From: JAIPJA01 sp964390115
GTDB lineage: Bacteria > Patescibacteriota > Patescibacteriia > Patescibacteriales > UBA12465
Reading direction: 5' to 3'
Length of the DNA: 15,144 nucleotides
Assembly: GCA_964390115.1 (NCBI GenBank)
Contig: CAYMGT010000019.1
Coordinates: 1-15,144, forward strand
Below are positions 7,484 to 14,798 of the stretch, piece after piece (the stretch's first letter is position 1; the number at the start of each line of letters is the position of its first letter). The notes beneath the pieces were generated by a model, which was not told the origin of the DNA, ran no database searches, and saw nothing but the letters and a program-made list of their open reading frames with translations. The translations under genes were made by a program, and so were the position numbers.

Positions 7484-8563
7484 TTAGCTCCAAATAACTA
7501 TCATATTTTTCTCTATTTTATCTATCTGCTCATGATATCCCGTGGGATAATCTCTAATTGAGTCAAATAGAGTTTGAACGTCATACTCATAATTTTCTCC
7601 ATATCTAGTACCTGGGTCATTGGTTATGAAAACATTTTTTTTATGATCATAACCCTTAATAACAATCATATGTCTAGGTGGTCCAGGGGGCGTAAAATAT
7701 GGATTATGCATAATTTGACCATTCATTGGTGTCATAATTAAATTACCCTTAGAAAGCTCATAAATAATATCCTCTGCTTTTATATTATATTTTAAAGTAA
7801 GCTTGTCGTACTTATAATAATCTTTAAAAATCCAATTAACAGTATCTAAAGAGGAGATATCTCTATATTCACCATAATTCTCCAATAGGTAATCGGAAAT
7901 ATTCAAAATACTGTCTAAAGCCTCCTGTTTACTTAAACTCTCTTGTCTTACCCATTTCATCACCATAAGGACTGAACTCTCTTCACAGCCATCTTGTTGC
8001 CTCTTATCCTGCCAATTAGTAAAAGGGGCTTGAGTGGTAAAAGGTACTGACTTAATTAAATATGAGTCTTTCAATTTTTCCAATACTACTTTATCTCCTA
8101 TCTCAGCTACAGGTATCTGAACAAGATCAGCATTTTTTATACCTAAACCCATTTCCCTCATTAAATTAAAGGCATCGTTTGGTCGCCCTAAATAATGTTT
8201 AGTTAAATTATCTGGATGAATATAATAGGCTTCACCGTTTTCTTCCACGTCTAAAAGAACTAATCCCGCTAAATTACTGGGAAAGACGGTGGTATTGACT
8301 ATGAAGCTGTGTTTTGCCCCTAAAGACAAATTTTTCATAATCTCAAAGGCATCTTTTGGTCTACCTAAAAAATATCTTTGACCATTTTGAGGATACACAT
8401 ACCAAGCTTCGCCGTTTTCCTCTACTTGTAATAGTATCTTACCCTCAAGACCAGAAGAGTAATAATCAGCTTTAAGTGGTTTAGACAAAAAAACAAAAGT
8501 GAATATTACAAAAACTATGCCAAGTAGACACAAATATTTATTTTGTAATTTTAAATTTTTCAT
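7484..8563 (-). CDS. Secreted C39-family cysteine peptidase with two surface repeats
   Basis: This 359-aa protein has an N-terminal signal or anchor helix (about 10-28). Two copies of a 45-residue repeat follow (about 38-82 and 98-142), each with VEENGEA, an aromatic pair, a Pro and YFLGRP or YLGRP followed by DAF. The peptidase domain (about 172-350) fits the papain-like Peptidase_C39_2 family. The catalytic Cys is in QQDGCEESSVLM (C193), the His in PPRHMIVIKGYD (H298) and the Asp/Asn in ITNDPG (N315/D316). It should act outside the membrane on peptides or cell-wall material; the substrate is unknown. The gene starts 5 nt after the capA-like stop, so the two are co-transcribed and probably co-translated. 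The repeat is familiar from Patescibacteria surface proteins but has no known ligand. Confidence 0.88.
   Translation of the reverse strand: MKNLKLQNKYLCLLGIVFVIFTFVFLSKPLKADYYSSGLEGKILLQVEENGEAWYVYPQNGQRYFLGRPKDAFEIMKNLSLGAKHSFIVNTTVFPSNLAGLVLLDVEENGEAYYIHPDNLTKHYLGRPNDAFNLMREMGLGIKNADLVQIPVAEIGDKVVLEKLKDSYLIKSVPFTTQAPFTNWQDKRQQDGCEESSVLMVMKWVRQESLSKQEALDSILNISDYLLENYGEYRDISSLDTVNWIFKDYYKYDKLTLKYNIKAEDIIYELSKGNLIMTPMNGQIMHNPYFTPPGPPRHMIVIKGYDHKKNVFITNDPGTRYGENYEYDVQTLFDSIRDYPTGYHEQIDKIEKNMIVIWS
8138..8272 (-). repeat. Surface repeat, copy 2, inside the C39 peptidase gene
   Basis: Residues 98-142 of the peptidase align without gaps to residues 38-82, sharing the VEENGEA and LGRP.DAF blocks and a closing LG. 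The duplication is at protein level; the DNA has diverged. Confidence 0.8.
8318..8452 (-). repeat. Surface repeat, copy 1, inside the C39 peptidase gene
   Basis: Residues 38-82 of the peptidase form the first copy: LLQVEENGEAWYVYP, then YFLGRPKDAFEIM. It sits directly after the signal/anchor helix, so it would be displayed outside the membrane. Confidence 0.8.
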
Positions 8564-8568
8564 ATTTT

Positions 8569-9972
8569 TTAATTTTCCAATTCCTGTCTCTCTATTTGTT
8601 CAATTTTACTACCTCGACTTTTTAACTTATAAATTGTAAAACTAGGATCTTTGTCACTTTCTAAAATAAGTGAAATAGCTAAACTCTCTTGAGTTTCTTT
8701 AGAAAAATACTGATCAAAAACAAAATTTCCTAAAGAATAAAAAATAGGCTTATTATCATAAACCTCATAATTTTGTATAACATGTGGATGGTGACCAACT
8801 ATGGCGTCAGCCCCTGCATCAATAATTTTTCTGGCTAAATTTATTTGACTTGAGACAGCTATAGCTTGATATTCTATGCCCCAGTGAGGCATAACTACCA
8901 GCCATTTAACTTGTTTTTTTAATTCTTCTATATATCTTATTAATTCATCTTCATTAATATTTCTATAGACTATACTAAAGGCTAAAATACCTAATTTATG
9001 ACCATTGACCTCTAAAATTCTGGCTGAACAATTATCTAAACTAAGTCTAGAAATATTCTTATCATCGGAAATAAAACTAAAAGGAATATTATCTAGATCA
9101 ATAGCTAGACTCGCATCCTGACAACCTGCATAATTAAAGCCTAATTGACTTAAATTTTCATAAGTCTCTTCAATCCCTTTACTTCCTTGATCTGATAAAT
9201 GATTGTTAGCTAAAGTAAAAAAATTAAAATTATAATCTTTCAGTTGAGAAATTATCTCGGGATTAAAGGCAAAATCGTACAGATTATGTGGCAAATAATG
9301 CTTACCCTCGTTTGTAACCGCCCCCTCTAAGTTAGCCCCAACAACATCATATCCTTGAGTAAACTCATCTTCATTTAGCTTGTTTAAAAGACTATCTAAG
9401 GAGTGTAATTTTATTTTCTCCAAAACATGTCTATCTAACATTAAATCACCAAAAAGTAGTAATTTAACTGACTTACTTTTATTTATCGGAAAAACACCTT
9501 CAGCTAAATAATTATAGTCAAGTAACTTCGTGCTTGTATTACTATAGCTATTAGGTGAATTATTATTAGTATAAAATTTTTCACTTCGCCACAGCCAAGC
9601 AGTTAAACTATATTTAGCAGAAACTAGTTTAATAGCTTTACCCAAGTCTAATTGAGAGAGTTTATTTTCTTCACTTAAACTATACTTATTTAAAATCCAC
9701 ATTGCTCTCTTATCACCTAACTGACCCAAGGCCCAAATAGCTCTATTTCTAAAAACTATTTTTTGATTTTTATCATCGACAAAACTCGCTAAAGCTTCAA
9801 CACAATCTCCTGGATGCTGAGATTGAGAAAATTTACACATATTCCAAACTGAAGCTTTAATTTCTTGAGTTTTAAAGTAAAAAATAAGTAAAAAAAATAA
9901 AAAAAATAATAAGAGCCAAATATAAAATTTTCTGCTTTTAAGTAGATTAACTTTTTTTACACTTACAAACAT
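8569..9972 (-). CDS. CapA-family (PGA-cap) metallophosphatase-like protein with N-terminal helical extension
   Basis: This 467-aa protein has an N-terminal transmembrane anchor (about 16-34) and belongs to the family of CapA/PgsA from poly-gamma-glutamate capsule synthesis, whose fold is a calcineurin-like phosphoesterase. Family motifs are in order: GDLMLDR 175-181, NLEG 214-217, NNH 256-258, HWG 363-365, GHHPH 393-397, SLGNF 413-417, so the metal-binding residues look intact. Between the anchor and this domain, residues about 45-125 hold a Cys-containing helical stretch with an RNRAIWALGQLGDKRA block reminiscent of one or two HEAT-like repeats, which is unusual for the family. The gene follows the peroxiredoxin by 12 nt and precedes the C39 peptidase by 5 nt. 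No other pgs genes are present, so real capsule synthesis is doubtful; an envelope-associated hydrolase is more likely. Confidence 0.9.
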   Translation of the reverse strand: MFVSVKKVNLLKSRKFYIWLLLFFLFFLLIFYFKTQEIKASVWNMCKFSQSQHPGDCVEALASFVDDKNQKIVFRNRAIWALGQLGDKRAMWILNKYSLSEENKLSQLDLGKAIKLVSAKYSLTAWLWRSEKFYTNNNSPNSYSNTSTKLLDYNYLAEGVFPINKSKSVKLLLFGDLMLDRHVLEKIKLHSLDSLLNKLNEDEFTQGYDVVGANLEGAVTNEGKHYLPHNLYDFAFNPEIISQLKDYNFNFFTLANNHLSDQGSKGIEETYENLSQLGFNYAGCQDASLAIDLDNIPFSFISDDKNISRLSLDNCSARILEVNGHKLGILAFSIVYRNINEDELIRYIEELKKQVKWLVVMPHWGIEYQAIAVSSQINLARKIIDAGADAIVGHHPHVIQNYEVYDNKPIFYSLGNFVFDQYFSKETQESLAISLILESDKDPSFTIYKLKSRGSKIEQIERQELEN

Positions 9973-9984
9973 AAGTGATTAAAG

Positions 9985-10710
9985 CTATTTTTTTAATTCT
10001 TTTTCAATTTCTTCCTTACTAATCTTCTTGGTGCAAAAAAACCAATCCTGACAGTTATCAACGTCTTTACCCTCAACTCTATCTTTAGCTACACCACAAG
10101 AACCAGCTGGCGAAACAATTACGTCATCACCTGGTCTCCAATCAGCGGGTGTAGCTACCTTGAAAGCATCAGCTGTCTGCATAGCAATAAGGGCTCTATA
10201 TATTTCATCAAAATTTCTTCCTAAGCTAAGTGGGTAATAAATTATTGCCCGAATAATACTTTGTGGATCAATAAAAAATACTGCTCTAACAGCAGATGTG
10301 CTACTTTCTCCGGGTTGAACCATACCATATAAGTTAGCTACCTTCATGGAAATATCATCTATTAAAGGAAAATTAACTTCCACATTTTTCATCCCCTTAT
10401 ACTCAATTTTTTCTTTAATTGTTCTAAGCCAAGCAATATGAGAATATAGCCCATCAATTGATAAGCCGATTAAACTACAATTGGCCTCTTTAAACTTTTC
10501 TTCTAAAGAGGCAAATGTTATAAATTCTGAGGTACAAACTGGTGTAAAATCAGCTGGATGACTAAATAAAATAGACCACTTCCCAGTGTACTGCTCAGGA
10601 AATTTAATCTCTCCTTGCGTAGTGTTAGCCACAAAAAAAGGGGCTTGATCACCAATTCTTGGCATAGTAAAACTTTCTTTTTCTTGACTTTGTTCATTAT
10701 TATTTTCCAT
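9985..10710 (-). CDS. Peroxiredoxin, Prx6/archaeal-type
   Basis: This 241-aa thiol peroxidase reduces H2O2 and organic peroxides in the cytoplasm. The active-site block HPADFTPVCTSEF (51-63) holds the peroxidatic Cys C59 and T56, and the supporting Arg is probably R142 in STSAVRAVFFID. The long C-terminal arm (PADWRPGDDVIVSP, 188-201) is typical of the Prx6 class. Extra cysteines C205, C220 and C226 occur. The C220/C226 pair, six apart, resembles the C-terminal Cys pair of archaeal enzymes such as that of Aeropyrum pernix, so it may supply the resolving Cys. The N-terminal 15 residues are a polar extension (ENNNEQSQEKES). The gene starts 4 nt after a 16-bp palindrome, downstream of a good promoter, and heads the envelope gene run. 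Confidence 0.95.
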   Translation of the reverse strand: MENNNEQSQEKESFTMPRIGDQAPFFVANTTQGEIKFPEQYTGKWSILFSHPADFTPVCTSEFITFASLEEKFKEANCSLIGLSIDGLYSHIAWLRTIKEKIEYKGMKNVEVNFPLIDDISMKVANLYGMVQPGESSTSAVRAVFFIDPQSIIRAIIYYPLSLGRNFDEIYRALIAMQTADAFKVATPADWRPGDDVIVSPAGSCGVAKDRVEGKDVDNCQDWFFCTKKISKEEIEKELKK

Positions 10711-10714
10711 TTTT

Positions 10715-10730
10715 TTATAATTAATTATAA
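10715..10730. promoter_or_regulatory. 16-bp perfect palindrome before the peroxiredoxin gene, PerR-box-like
   Basis: TTATAATT-AATTATAA lies 4 bp from the peroxiredoxin ATG. The half-sites match those of the PerR box (TTATAAT-N-ATTATAA), but with a two-base centre in place of one. AT richness makes chance palindromes likely, so this is a weak operator candidate. Confidence 0.3.
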
Positions 10731-10750
10731 ATAATTTAATTTTGATATAC

Positions 10751-10776
10751 TAACAATTAAAATAATTGAATTGTTA
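10751..10776. repeat. 8-bp inverted repeat at the peroxiredoxin transcription start
   Basis: TAACAATT (10751-10758) and AATTGTTA (10769-10776) form an inverted repeat with a 10-nt centre, placed right at the predicted start site (about 10776). It could be an operator or a 5' mRNA hairpin. Confidence 0.4.
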
Positions 10777-10782
10777 AAATTA

Positions 10783-10811
10783 AGTATAGCAAAAAAAACG
10801 AGTATTTTCAA
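10783..10811 (-). promoter_or_regulatory. Sigma-70-type promoter of the peroxiredoxin/envelope operon
   Basis: On the minus strand TTGAAA (10806-10811), a 17-nt spacer and TATACT (10783-10788) form a near-consensus housekeeping promoter. It starts 4 nt after the adenosyltransferase stop codon, and no terminator separates the operons, so read-through from the nrdJ operon is possible. Transcription should begin near 10776. Confidence 0.75.
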
Positions 10812-10815
10812 GAGA

Positions 10816-11358
10816 TTAATATATAGGCACATCTTCTTCTAATTCACATATATCATTTGCGAGACGAGCTAGTACGTACAGTAAGCTAGACAAACGATTG
10901 AGATAAGTAATAAGTGATGTATCTACTTTTAAATTAGCTTTATTTTCTAAAGCCACTGCCCTTCTTTCAGTTTTACGAGCCTGTGTTCGGGCTATATCTA
11001 AACAAGCACTGAGACGACTTCCACCACTTATTACAAAACTATTTCTAGGTTTAATTAATTGAGAAATTTTATTTATTTTCCCTTCTGTCTTAGCTAGTAA
11101 ATCTAGAGGGATTAATGTTTCAGACTGAGCCACGTGAGCTTGGCAAATAAACAGATTGTTTTGTATTTCTTTGATTATTTCAAAAATATTTTTAGTTTCT
11201 TTAGTTCCAGCCTCTACAGCACAAAGACCTAAATAAGAATTCAATTCATCTAAAGAGCCTAAAACATCAAAAACTAAATCGCTTTTTAAAAGCCTGTCTT
11301 TAGAATTAAATAATTTAGAAGTACCTTTGTCACCTTTACCTGTATAGTACATAATCAT
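10816..11358 (-). CDS. Cob(I)alamin adenosyltransferase, PduO type
   Basis: This 180-aa enzyme transfers the 5'-deoxyadenosyl group of ATP to cob(I)alamin, making the adenosylcobalamin that the neighbouring ribonucleotide reductase needs. The N-terminal ATP loop YYTGKGDKGTS (4-14) matches the family TGxGDxGxT pattern with Ser for the final Thr. Further family marks are GSLDELNSYLG (34-44), the SGGSRLSACLDIARTQARKTERRAV block (111-135) with its conserved Arg residues, and the C-terminal NRLSSLLYVLARLAN (154-168). Length is usual. The gene lies 4 nt after the nrdJ stop. The ATG at 11358 is the first start; a second ATG two codons in (11352) also fits the family N-terminus. The coupling to nrdJ leaves little doubt about its role. 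Confidence 0.95.
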   Translation of the reverse strand: MIMYYTGKGDKGTSKLFNSKDRLLKSDLVFDVLGSLDELNSYLGLCAVEAGTKETKNIFEIIKEIQNNLFICQAHVAQSETLIPLDLLAKTEGKINKISQLIKPRNSFVISGGSRLSACLDIARTQARKTERRAVALENKANLKVDTSLITYLNRLSSLLYVLARLANDICELEEDVPIY

Positions 11359-11362
11359 ATTT

Positions 11363-13663
11363 TTAATCTAGTTCACAAGCACCACCAGCACAAGCTAATT
11401 CTTTTTTATTCTCTGTTTCGTCATATTTTTCATAACTCACAATTTGAGCAAAATTCATATTCTCAAATTTTTCAAGTAACTTCTCATACTGTTCTTTATT
11501 TATTTCTTCATATGGAGCTAATTCATAGACATGATTACTGCGTGGTAAAAAAGATAATCCACCAATAATCTGCCAATTTTCATATACCCAATTAGCTACC
11601 TCTATCCACTCATCATCAGCTACAGACACAGTAACTGAAGGATTATGTTCAGTGTAATTTAGTTTTACCTTTTTCCAGTGCTCCAACTGATCTAAAGCCT
11701 TAATATCCCCATTATAGATAGAGCCTTTAGGTGCTTTCACGGGAAACTCAAAAACATAAGTGCTAGCATCTTCAGTAGATTGACCTACCTCTGGTTTGTG
11801 TGGAATACCTTGATCTCTAAGCATTTTAAATAGTGAATCTGTGGCAGAAATTCGAACTCTACGAATATAATATGGGGCAAAGCGAGCATGCATACCTGAA
11901 GCACAATCTACTAACTGTGATACAGTTCCCGAGGGTTTAACGCAAGTAACTGAAGTAGAGACAGGTATATTAAATTTTTTAGCATACTCTTTGTTAACCT
12001 TGATAGCCTCTTTCTTTAAATCTTCTAAAACATCAGCTTGTCGGCTAATTTTAGAGTCCCACTGACCCGTTACTGACACTCCTAGTAGTCGCTCAGCTTC
12101 GCAATTACTTCTCCAAGCTTTTGATAAATATGGAAAGTTAGTCAGAGTTGATTGATAAGTACCTATTATAGTAGCTAAACGAACTTTTTTTAATAATATT
12201 TCTTTAGTATCTTTATCTCTAGCTACCACCTCACTTAAATTACAAAACTGCTTAGATTGTAAGATAATTTCACCACAAGGATTAGTACCCATCTGACCTA
12301 CTATATACTTTCCACTATTGTCAAAATAGCCTTTTTTTTCTTTAAGTAATTCTAATCTTCTCCCCGGCATTGTCTCAGAAAGTGATCCGCGATTAAATAT
12401 TCCTCTTTCCCCTGAACCAGATCTCATAAGTGCTAACCACTCACTCAAAAATTCCTCATTATCTGGTTTTTTTGTATATACTGCTGAGTTATTAGACAAA
12501 CTTCTTTGAGGTTCAGTTAAATAAAACTGACCTTTTTTAGCGTCTCTGATACTATTGTCATCTAAGTCGGAAAGTGAAATCATAGCACTTCTTCTTACTC
12601 CACCTGAGACCACGCAATAGCCAATCATACAAATTATATCGTGTAAATCAATGCTACGAAGTCGCCTTCCCTGCCTAGTAAGCATTTTTAATCTTGTAAA
12701 ATCTAATAATTTTTTCAATGGCTCAGGACCTGAGCTTTTACCACCCATGGTCTTTAATCTAGCGCCTGCGAGTCTAAGTAAAGAATAATCGAACTCTATA
12801 TCATCTCCTTTAGCCCAAACTTTCATACCTAGGGCCAAAGCATCTGACCAACCTTCTTTATCGTCAGGTATAATATATTTATCCTGTTTATTTCCACTTT
12901 GTCTTAAAATTTGCGGAAATTTTTCTACATTTTGACTTTCCACTGCCCAACCTACGCCAGTTCCACACATAGAAACATACATAATCTCTGCCACATCTTG
13001 AAAATTTTCTGGAGCAATATATGAACAATTATAGGCACAGACACTTGTTTTATCTACTGCCTTACCGGAAAACTGAAATAATCTCATAGAAGGCATTACC
13101 TCTTGTTTTAAAATAGCTATTTTTATATCTTCGTATTCAGCCTTACTTAGAGCATTATTTAGTTGTTTTTTCATATAATCCATATATCTTTCAACTGTCT
13201 CAATCCAAGTCTCTCTTCTCTCTTCCTTTTCAATCCAACGTGAATAACTACGATAAAATATAAACTCTGATAGAGGATTCTTAAAATATTTTTTACTATC
13301 ATCGCTTAATTTTTGTACATGTTCAGGTACTTCCCTGTTCTTTTTTCTAATTTCAGACCTTTTTTGACGATAAAGTATATAGGCTTTAGCTACTTTAACA
13401 TATGCATTTTTCATTAACTCTTCTTCTACGAGATCTTGAATCATTTCCACGCTGGGAATAAAATTTTTCTCAGAAGTAAACTTAATTACTTTTTTTAAAT
13501 CAGACTCAACTTGCTGACTAATTTTCTTAGCAAAACCATTAGACTCTTCTCCAACTTCTAAAAAAGCTTTCACAACCGCTGTTTCAATTAGCTCGGACTT
13601 AAATTTAACAATTTCCCCACTCCTTTTTTTTATTTTACCTACTCCTAATTCATTTTTTTTCAT
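11363..13663 (-). CDS. nrdJ: Adenosylcobalamin-dependent (class II) ribonucleotide reductase
   Basis: This 766-aa enzyme reduces ribonucleotides to deoxyribonucleotides using a thiyl radical generated from adenosylcobalamin, so it needs no oxygen and no separate radical subunit. It resembles the single-chain Lactobacillus leichmannii type (RTPR). Key residues: N-terminal ATP-cone about 9-105 (IKKRSGEIVKFKSELIETAV); active-site Cys pair C213 (YNCSYI) and C474 (FCNLSE); radical Cys C463 with N461 and E465 in TNPCGEI. The 11-residue spacing of C463 and C474 equals that of C408/C419 in the L. leichmannii enzyme. The C-terminal redox pair is C758/C763 in CAGGAC, matching the known CX4C tail. All catalytic residues are present. 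It follows the S-component gene by 32 nt and precedes the adenosyltransferase by 4 nt. The triphosphate preference is inferred from the family. Confidence 0.97.
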   Translation of the reverse strand: MKKNELGVGKIKKRSGEIVKFKSELIETAVVKAFLEVGEESNGFAKKISQQVESDLKKVIKFTSEKNFIPSVEMIQDLVEEELMKNAYVKVAKAYILYRQKRSEIRKKNREVPEHVQKLSDDSKKYFKNPLSEFIFYRSYSRWIEKEERRETWIETVERYMDYMKKQLNNALSKAEYEDIKIAILKQEVMPSMRLFQFSGKAVDKTSVCAYNCSYIAPENFQDVAEIMYVSMCGTGVGWAVESQNVEKFPQILRQSGNKQDKYIIPDDKEGWSDALALGMKVWAKGDDIEFDYSLLRLAGARLKTMGGKSSGPEPLKKLLDFTRLKMLTRQGRRLRSIDLHDIICMIGYCVVSGGVRRSAMISLSDLDDNSIRDAKKGQFYLTEPQRSLSNNSAVYTKKPDNEEFLSEWLALMRSGSGERGIFNRGSLSETMPGRRLELLKEKKGYFDNSGKYIVGQMGTNPCGEIILQSKQFCNLSEVVARDKDTKEILLKKVRLATIIGTYQSTLTNFPYLSKAWRSNCEAERLLGVSVTGQWDSKISRQADVLEDLKKEAIKVNKEYAKKFNIPVSTSVTCVKPSGTVSQLVDCASGMHARFAPYYIRRVRISATDSLFKMLRDQGIPHKPEVGQSTEDASTYVFEFPVKAPKGSIYNGDIKALDQLEHWKKVKLNYTEHNPSVTVSVADDEWIEVANWVYENWQIIGGLSFLPRSNHVYELAPYEEINKEQYEKLLEKFENMNFAQIVSYEKYDETENKKELACAGGACELD

Positions 13664-13695
13664 ATATTGAAATATTATAATTATATTTTATTATT

Positions 13696-14250
13696 TTAGA
13701 CAGATGCGATTATTTTTTGCTTTAAATAACTAAAATTAAGTTTGGGGTTAGTAGCTAAAAATCTATAGACTAAAGGACTAAAGAGTAAAGCCAGAGAAAC
13801 ATTACCAATTAAATGATAAACCGTAAAAATAGCTTGTCCACTAAGAGCACTTAAAAAACTTTGATTAAAAAATAAAGGGCCAATGGTTAGCCCTGTTATA
13901 ACATCGTAAATTAAAGTAGCCATGACAGCATGAATTGCATAATTTAATGAAGTGCTTTTTCTTTTCTTAAAGTACCAATGAGAAAATATGGCTAATAGTC
14001 CATAAGTAATTGCTGTAATCAGAGTCCAGAAACCTGTTCTACCAGTAATTAAATCGAATAACACAATATTAAAAAAAGCAAAAATGAAACCTGCGAATAG
14101 TCCAAATCTTTTAGTTAAAGGCATTTGAATAGCTAGTATGGGTTCAATATTTGGTGGTCGAAATGGAATTAGACGTAAAATAAAAGTCAAAAGCCATCCT
14201 AAACTCATTTTAATTAAATTATATGACGATCCTTTCTTATTATTATCCAT
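13696..14250 (-). CDS. ECF-transporter S-component-like membrane protein, probable B12-related uptake
   Basis: This 184-aa integral membrane protein has five or six helices (about 16-30, 48-68, 74-92, 104-122, 133-165) and the RLIPFRPPNIEPILAIQMPL (26-45) and FDLITGRTGFWTLITAITYG (65-84) blocks seen in small substrate-binding S-components of energy-coupling-factor vitamin transporters. The ATPase and EcfT parts are not in this window and would have to be shared from elsewhere. The substrate is not shown by the protein itself. Lying first in an operon with a B12-dependent enzyme and the adenosyltransferase, cobalamin or a precursor is the natural guess. The ATG start at 14250 has no clear Shine-Dalgarno. 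The promoter and two NrdR-like boxes are directly upstream. Family confidence is moderate, substrate confidence lower. Confidence 0.72.
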   Translation of the reverse strand: MDNNKKGSSYNLIKMSLGWLLTFILRLIPFRPPNIEPILAIQMPLTKRFGLFAGFIFAFFNIVLFDLITGRTGFWTLITAITYGLLAIFSHWYFKKRKSTSLNYAIHAVMATLIYDVITGLTIGPLFFNQSFLSALSGQAIFTVYHLIGNVSLALLFSPLVYRFLATNPKLNFSYLKQKIIASV

Positions 14251-14269
14251 AAAAATAGAAAATTAATTA

Positions 14270-14285
14270 TTACTATATGTAGGGT
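14270..14285. promoter_or_regulatory. NrdR-box-like palindrome, proximal copy
   Basis: TTACTATATGTAGGGT matches 12 of 16 positions of the NrdR-box consensus (ACACTATATATAGTGT), including the CTATA core. It lies 20 bp before the S-component start, in the predicted 5' leader. Its centre is 32 bp from the second box. Confidence 0.7.
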
Positions 14286-14301
14286 ATATAATATTAAAAA
14301 A

Positions 14302-14317
14302 CCACTACATGTAGTAT
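14302..14317. promoter_or_regulatory. NrdR-box-like palindrome, distal copy, over the -10 and start site
   Basis: CCACTACATGTAGTAT matches 12 of 16 NrdR consensus positions and contains the perfect 12-bp palindrome ACTACATGTAGT. It covers the edge of the -10 and the predicted transcription start, as expected for a repressor. Paired boxes about three helical turns apart are the known NrdR arrangement. Confidence 0.75.
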
Positions 14318-14344
14318 AATAGCAATTTTAAAAAAAGTGGTCAA
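14316..14344 (-). promoter_or_regulatory. Promoter of the S-component/nrdJ/adenosyltransferase operon
   Basis: On the minus strand TTGACC (14339-14344), a 17-nt spacer and TATTAT (14316-14321) match the sigma-70 consensus at 5 of 6 positions in each hexamer. The start site should be near 14309, inside the distal NrdR-like box, giving a leader of about 60 nt. Confidence 0.75.
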
Positions 14345-14461
14345 ACAACCTTATTTGCTTAAATTATTTATTTAAAATTAGCCTAAATCTTAATAATTTA
14401 ACAATAATTTTCTTATTTTTTTAAAATTTAAACATATATGACACAACTTATTAAAAAATAA

Positions 14462-14782
14462 TCAATATAGTAAATATAAACAATAGAATAAAGAAATGTT
14501 TTGAATAATCAATAGAGGAATTCCAATAAAAAAATACCATTTTCTAGTTTTGTGGCGAAAAGTAAACATACCAACATAAACACCTAAAGCACCAAAAGTG
14601 GTAGCTAAAAAAAATAACTTACCTTCAGAGATGCGTTTTGTGCCTTTCCTTTTGGATTTTATTTTATCAATAAATATGATCACAAAAGATAAAAGATTTA
14701 TGGCAATATAAACAAATAGTAATACCTGATTTAAAGGAATTAAACTTAAACTAGTAAACATAGACATGTTGATTAAATACAC
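14462..14782 (-). CDS. DUF1294 small membrane protein
   Basis: This 106-aa protein has three hydrophobic helices (about 18-38, 58-75, 84-105) and the DUF1294 marks: IDKIKSKRKGTKRISEGKLF (38-57), then GALGVYVGMFTFRHKTRKWYF (69-89), with the conserved DK, RISE and RHKT elements. Family function is unknown. I take the GTG at 14782 as start because AGGA stands 7 nt upstream, one of the few good Shine-Dalgarno matches in this window; ATGs at 14767 and 14761 are alternatives. It ends in TGA, the only TGA stop among the genes here, which supports the standard code. It lies upstream of, and separate from, the nrdJ operon promoter. Confidence 0.85.
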   Translation of the reverse strand: MYLINMSMFTSLSLIPLNQVLLFVYIAINLLSFVIIFIDKIKSKRKGTKRISEGKLFFLATTFGALGVYVGMFTFRHKTRKWYFFIGIPLLIIQNISLFYCLYLLY

Positions 14783-14798
14783 TTAGTTATCCTGATTT

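Noticed and set aside
14251..14350. Possible cobalamin riboswitch before the B12-related operon
   Set aside because: No B12-box (GCCACTG-like) or long structured leader is present; the predicted leader is only about 60 nt and is occupied by an NrdR-like box.
14462..14464. UGA read as glycine (Gracilibacteria-type code)
   Set aside because: UGA ends DUF1294 at the expected family length and no gene here needs UGA read-through.
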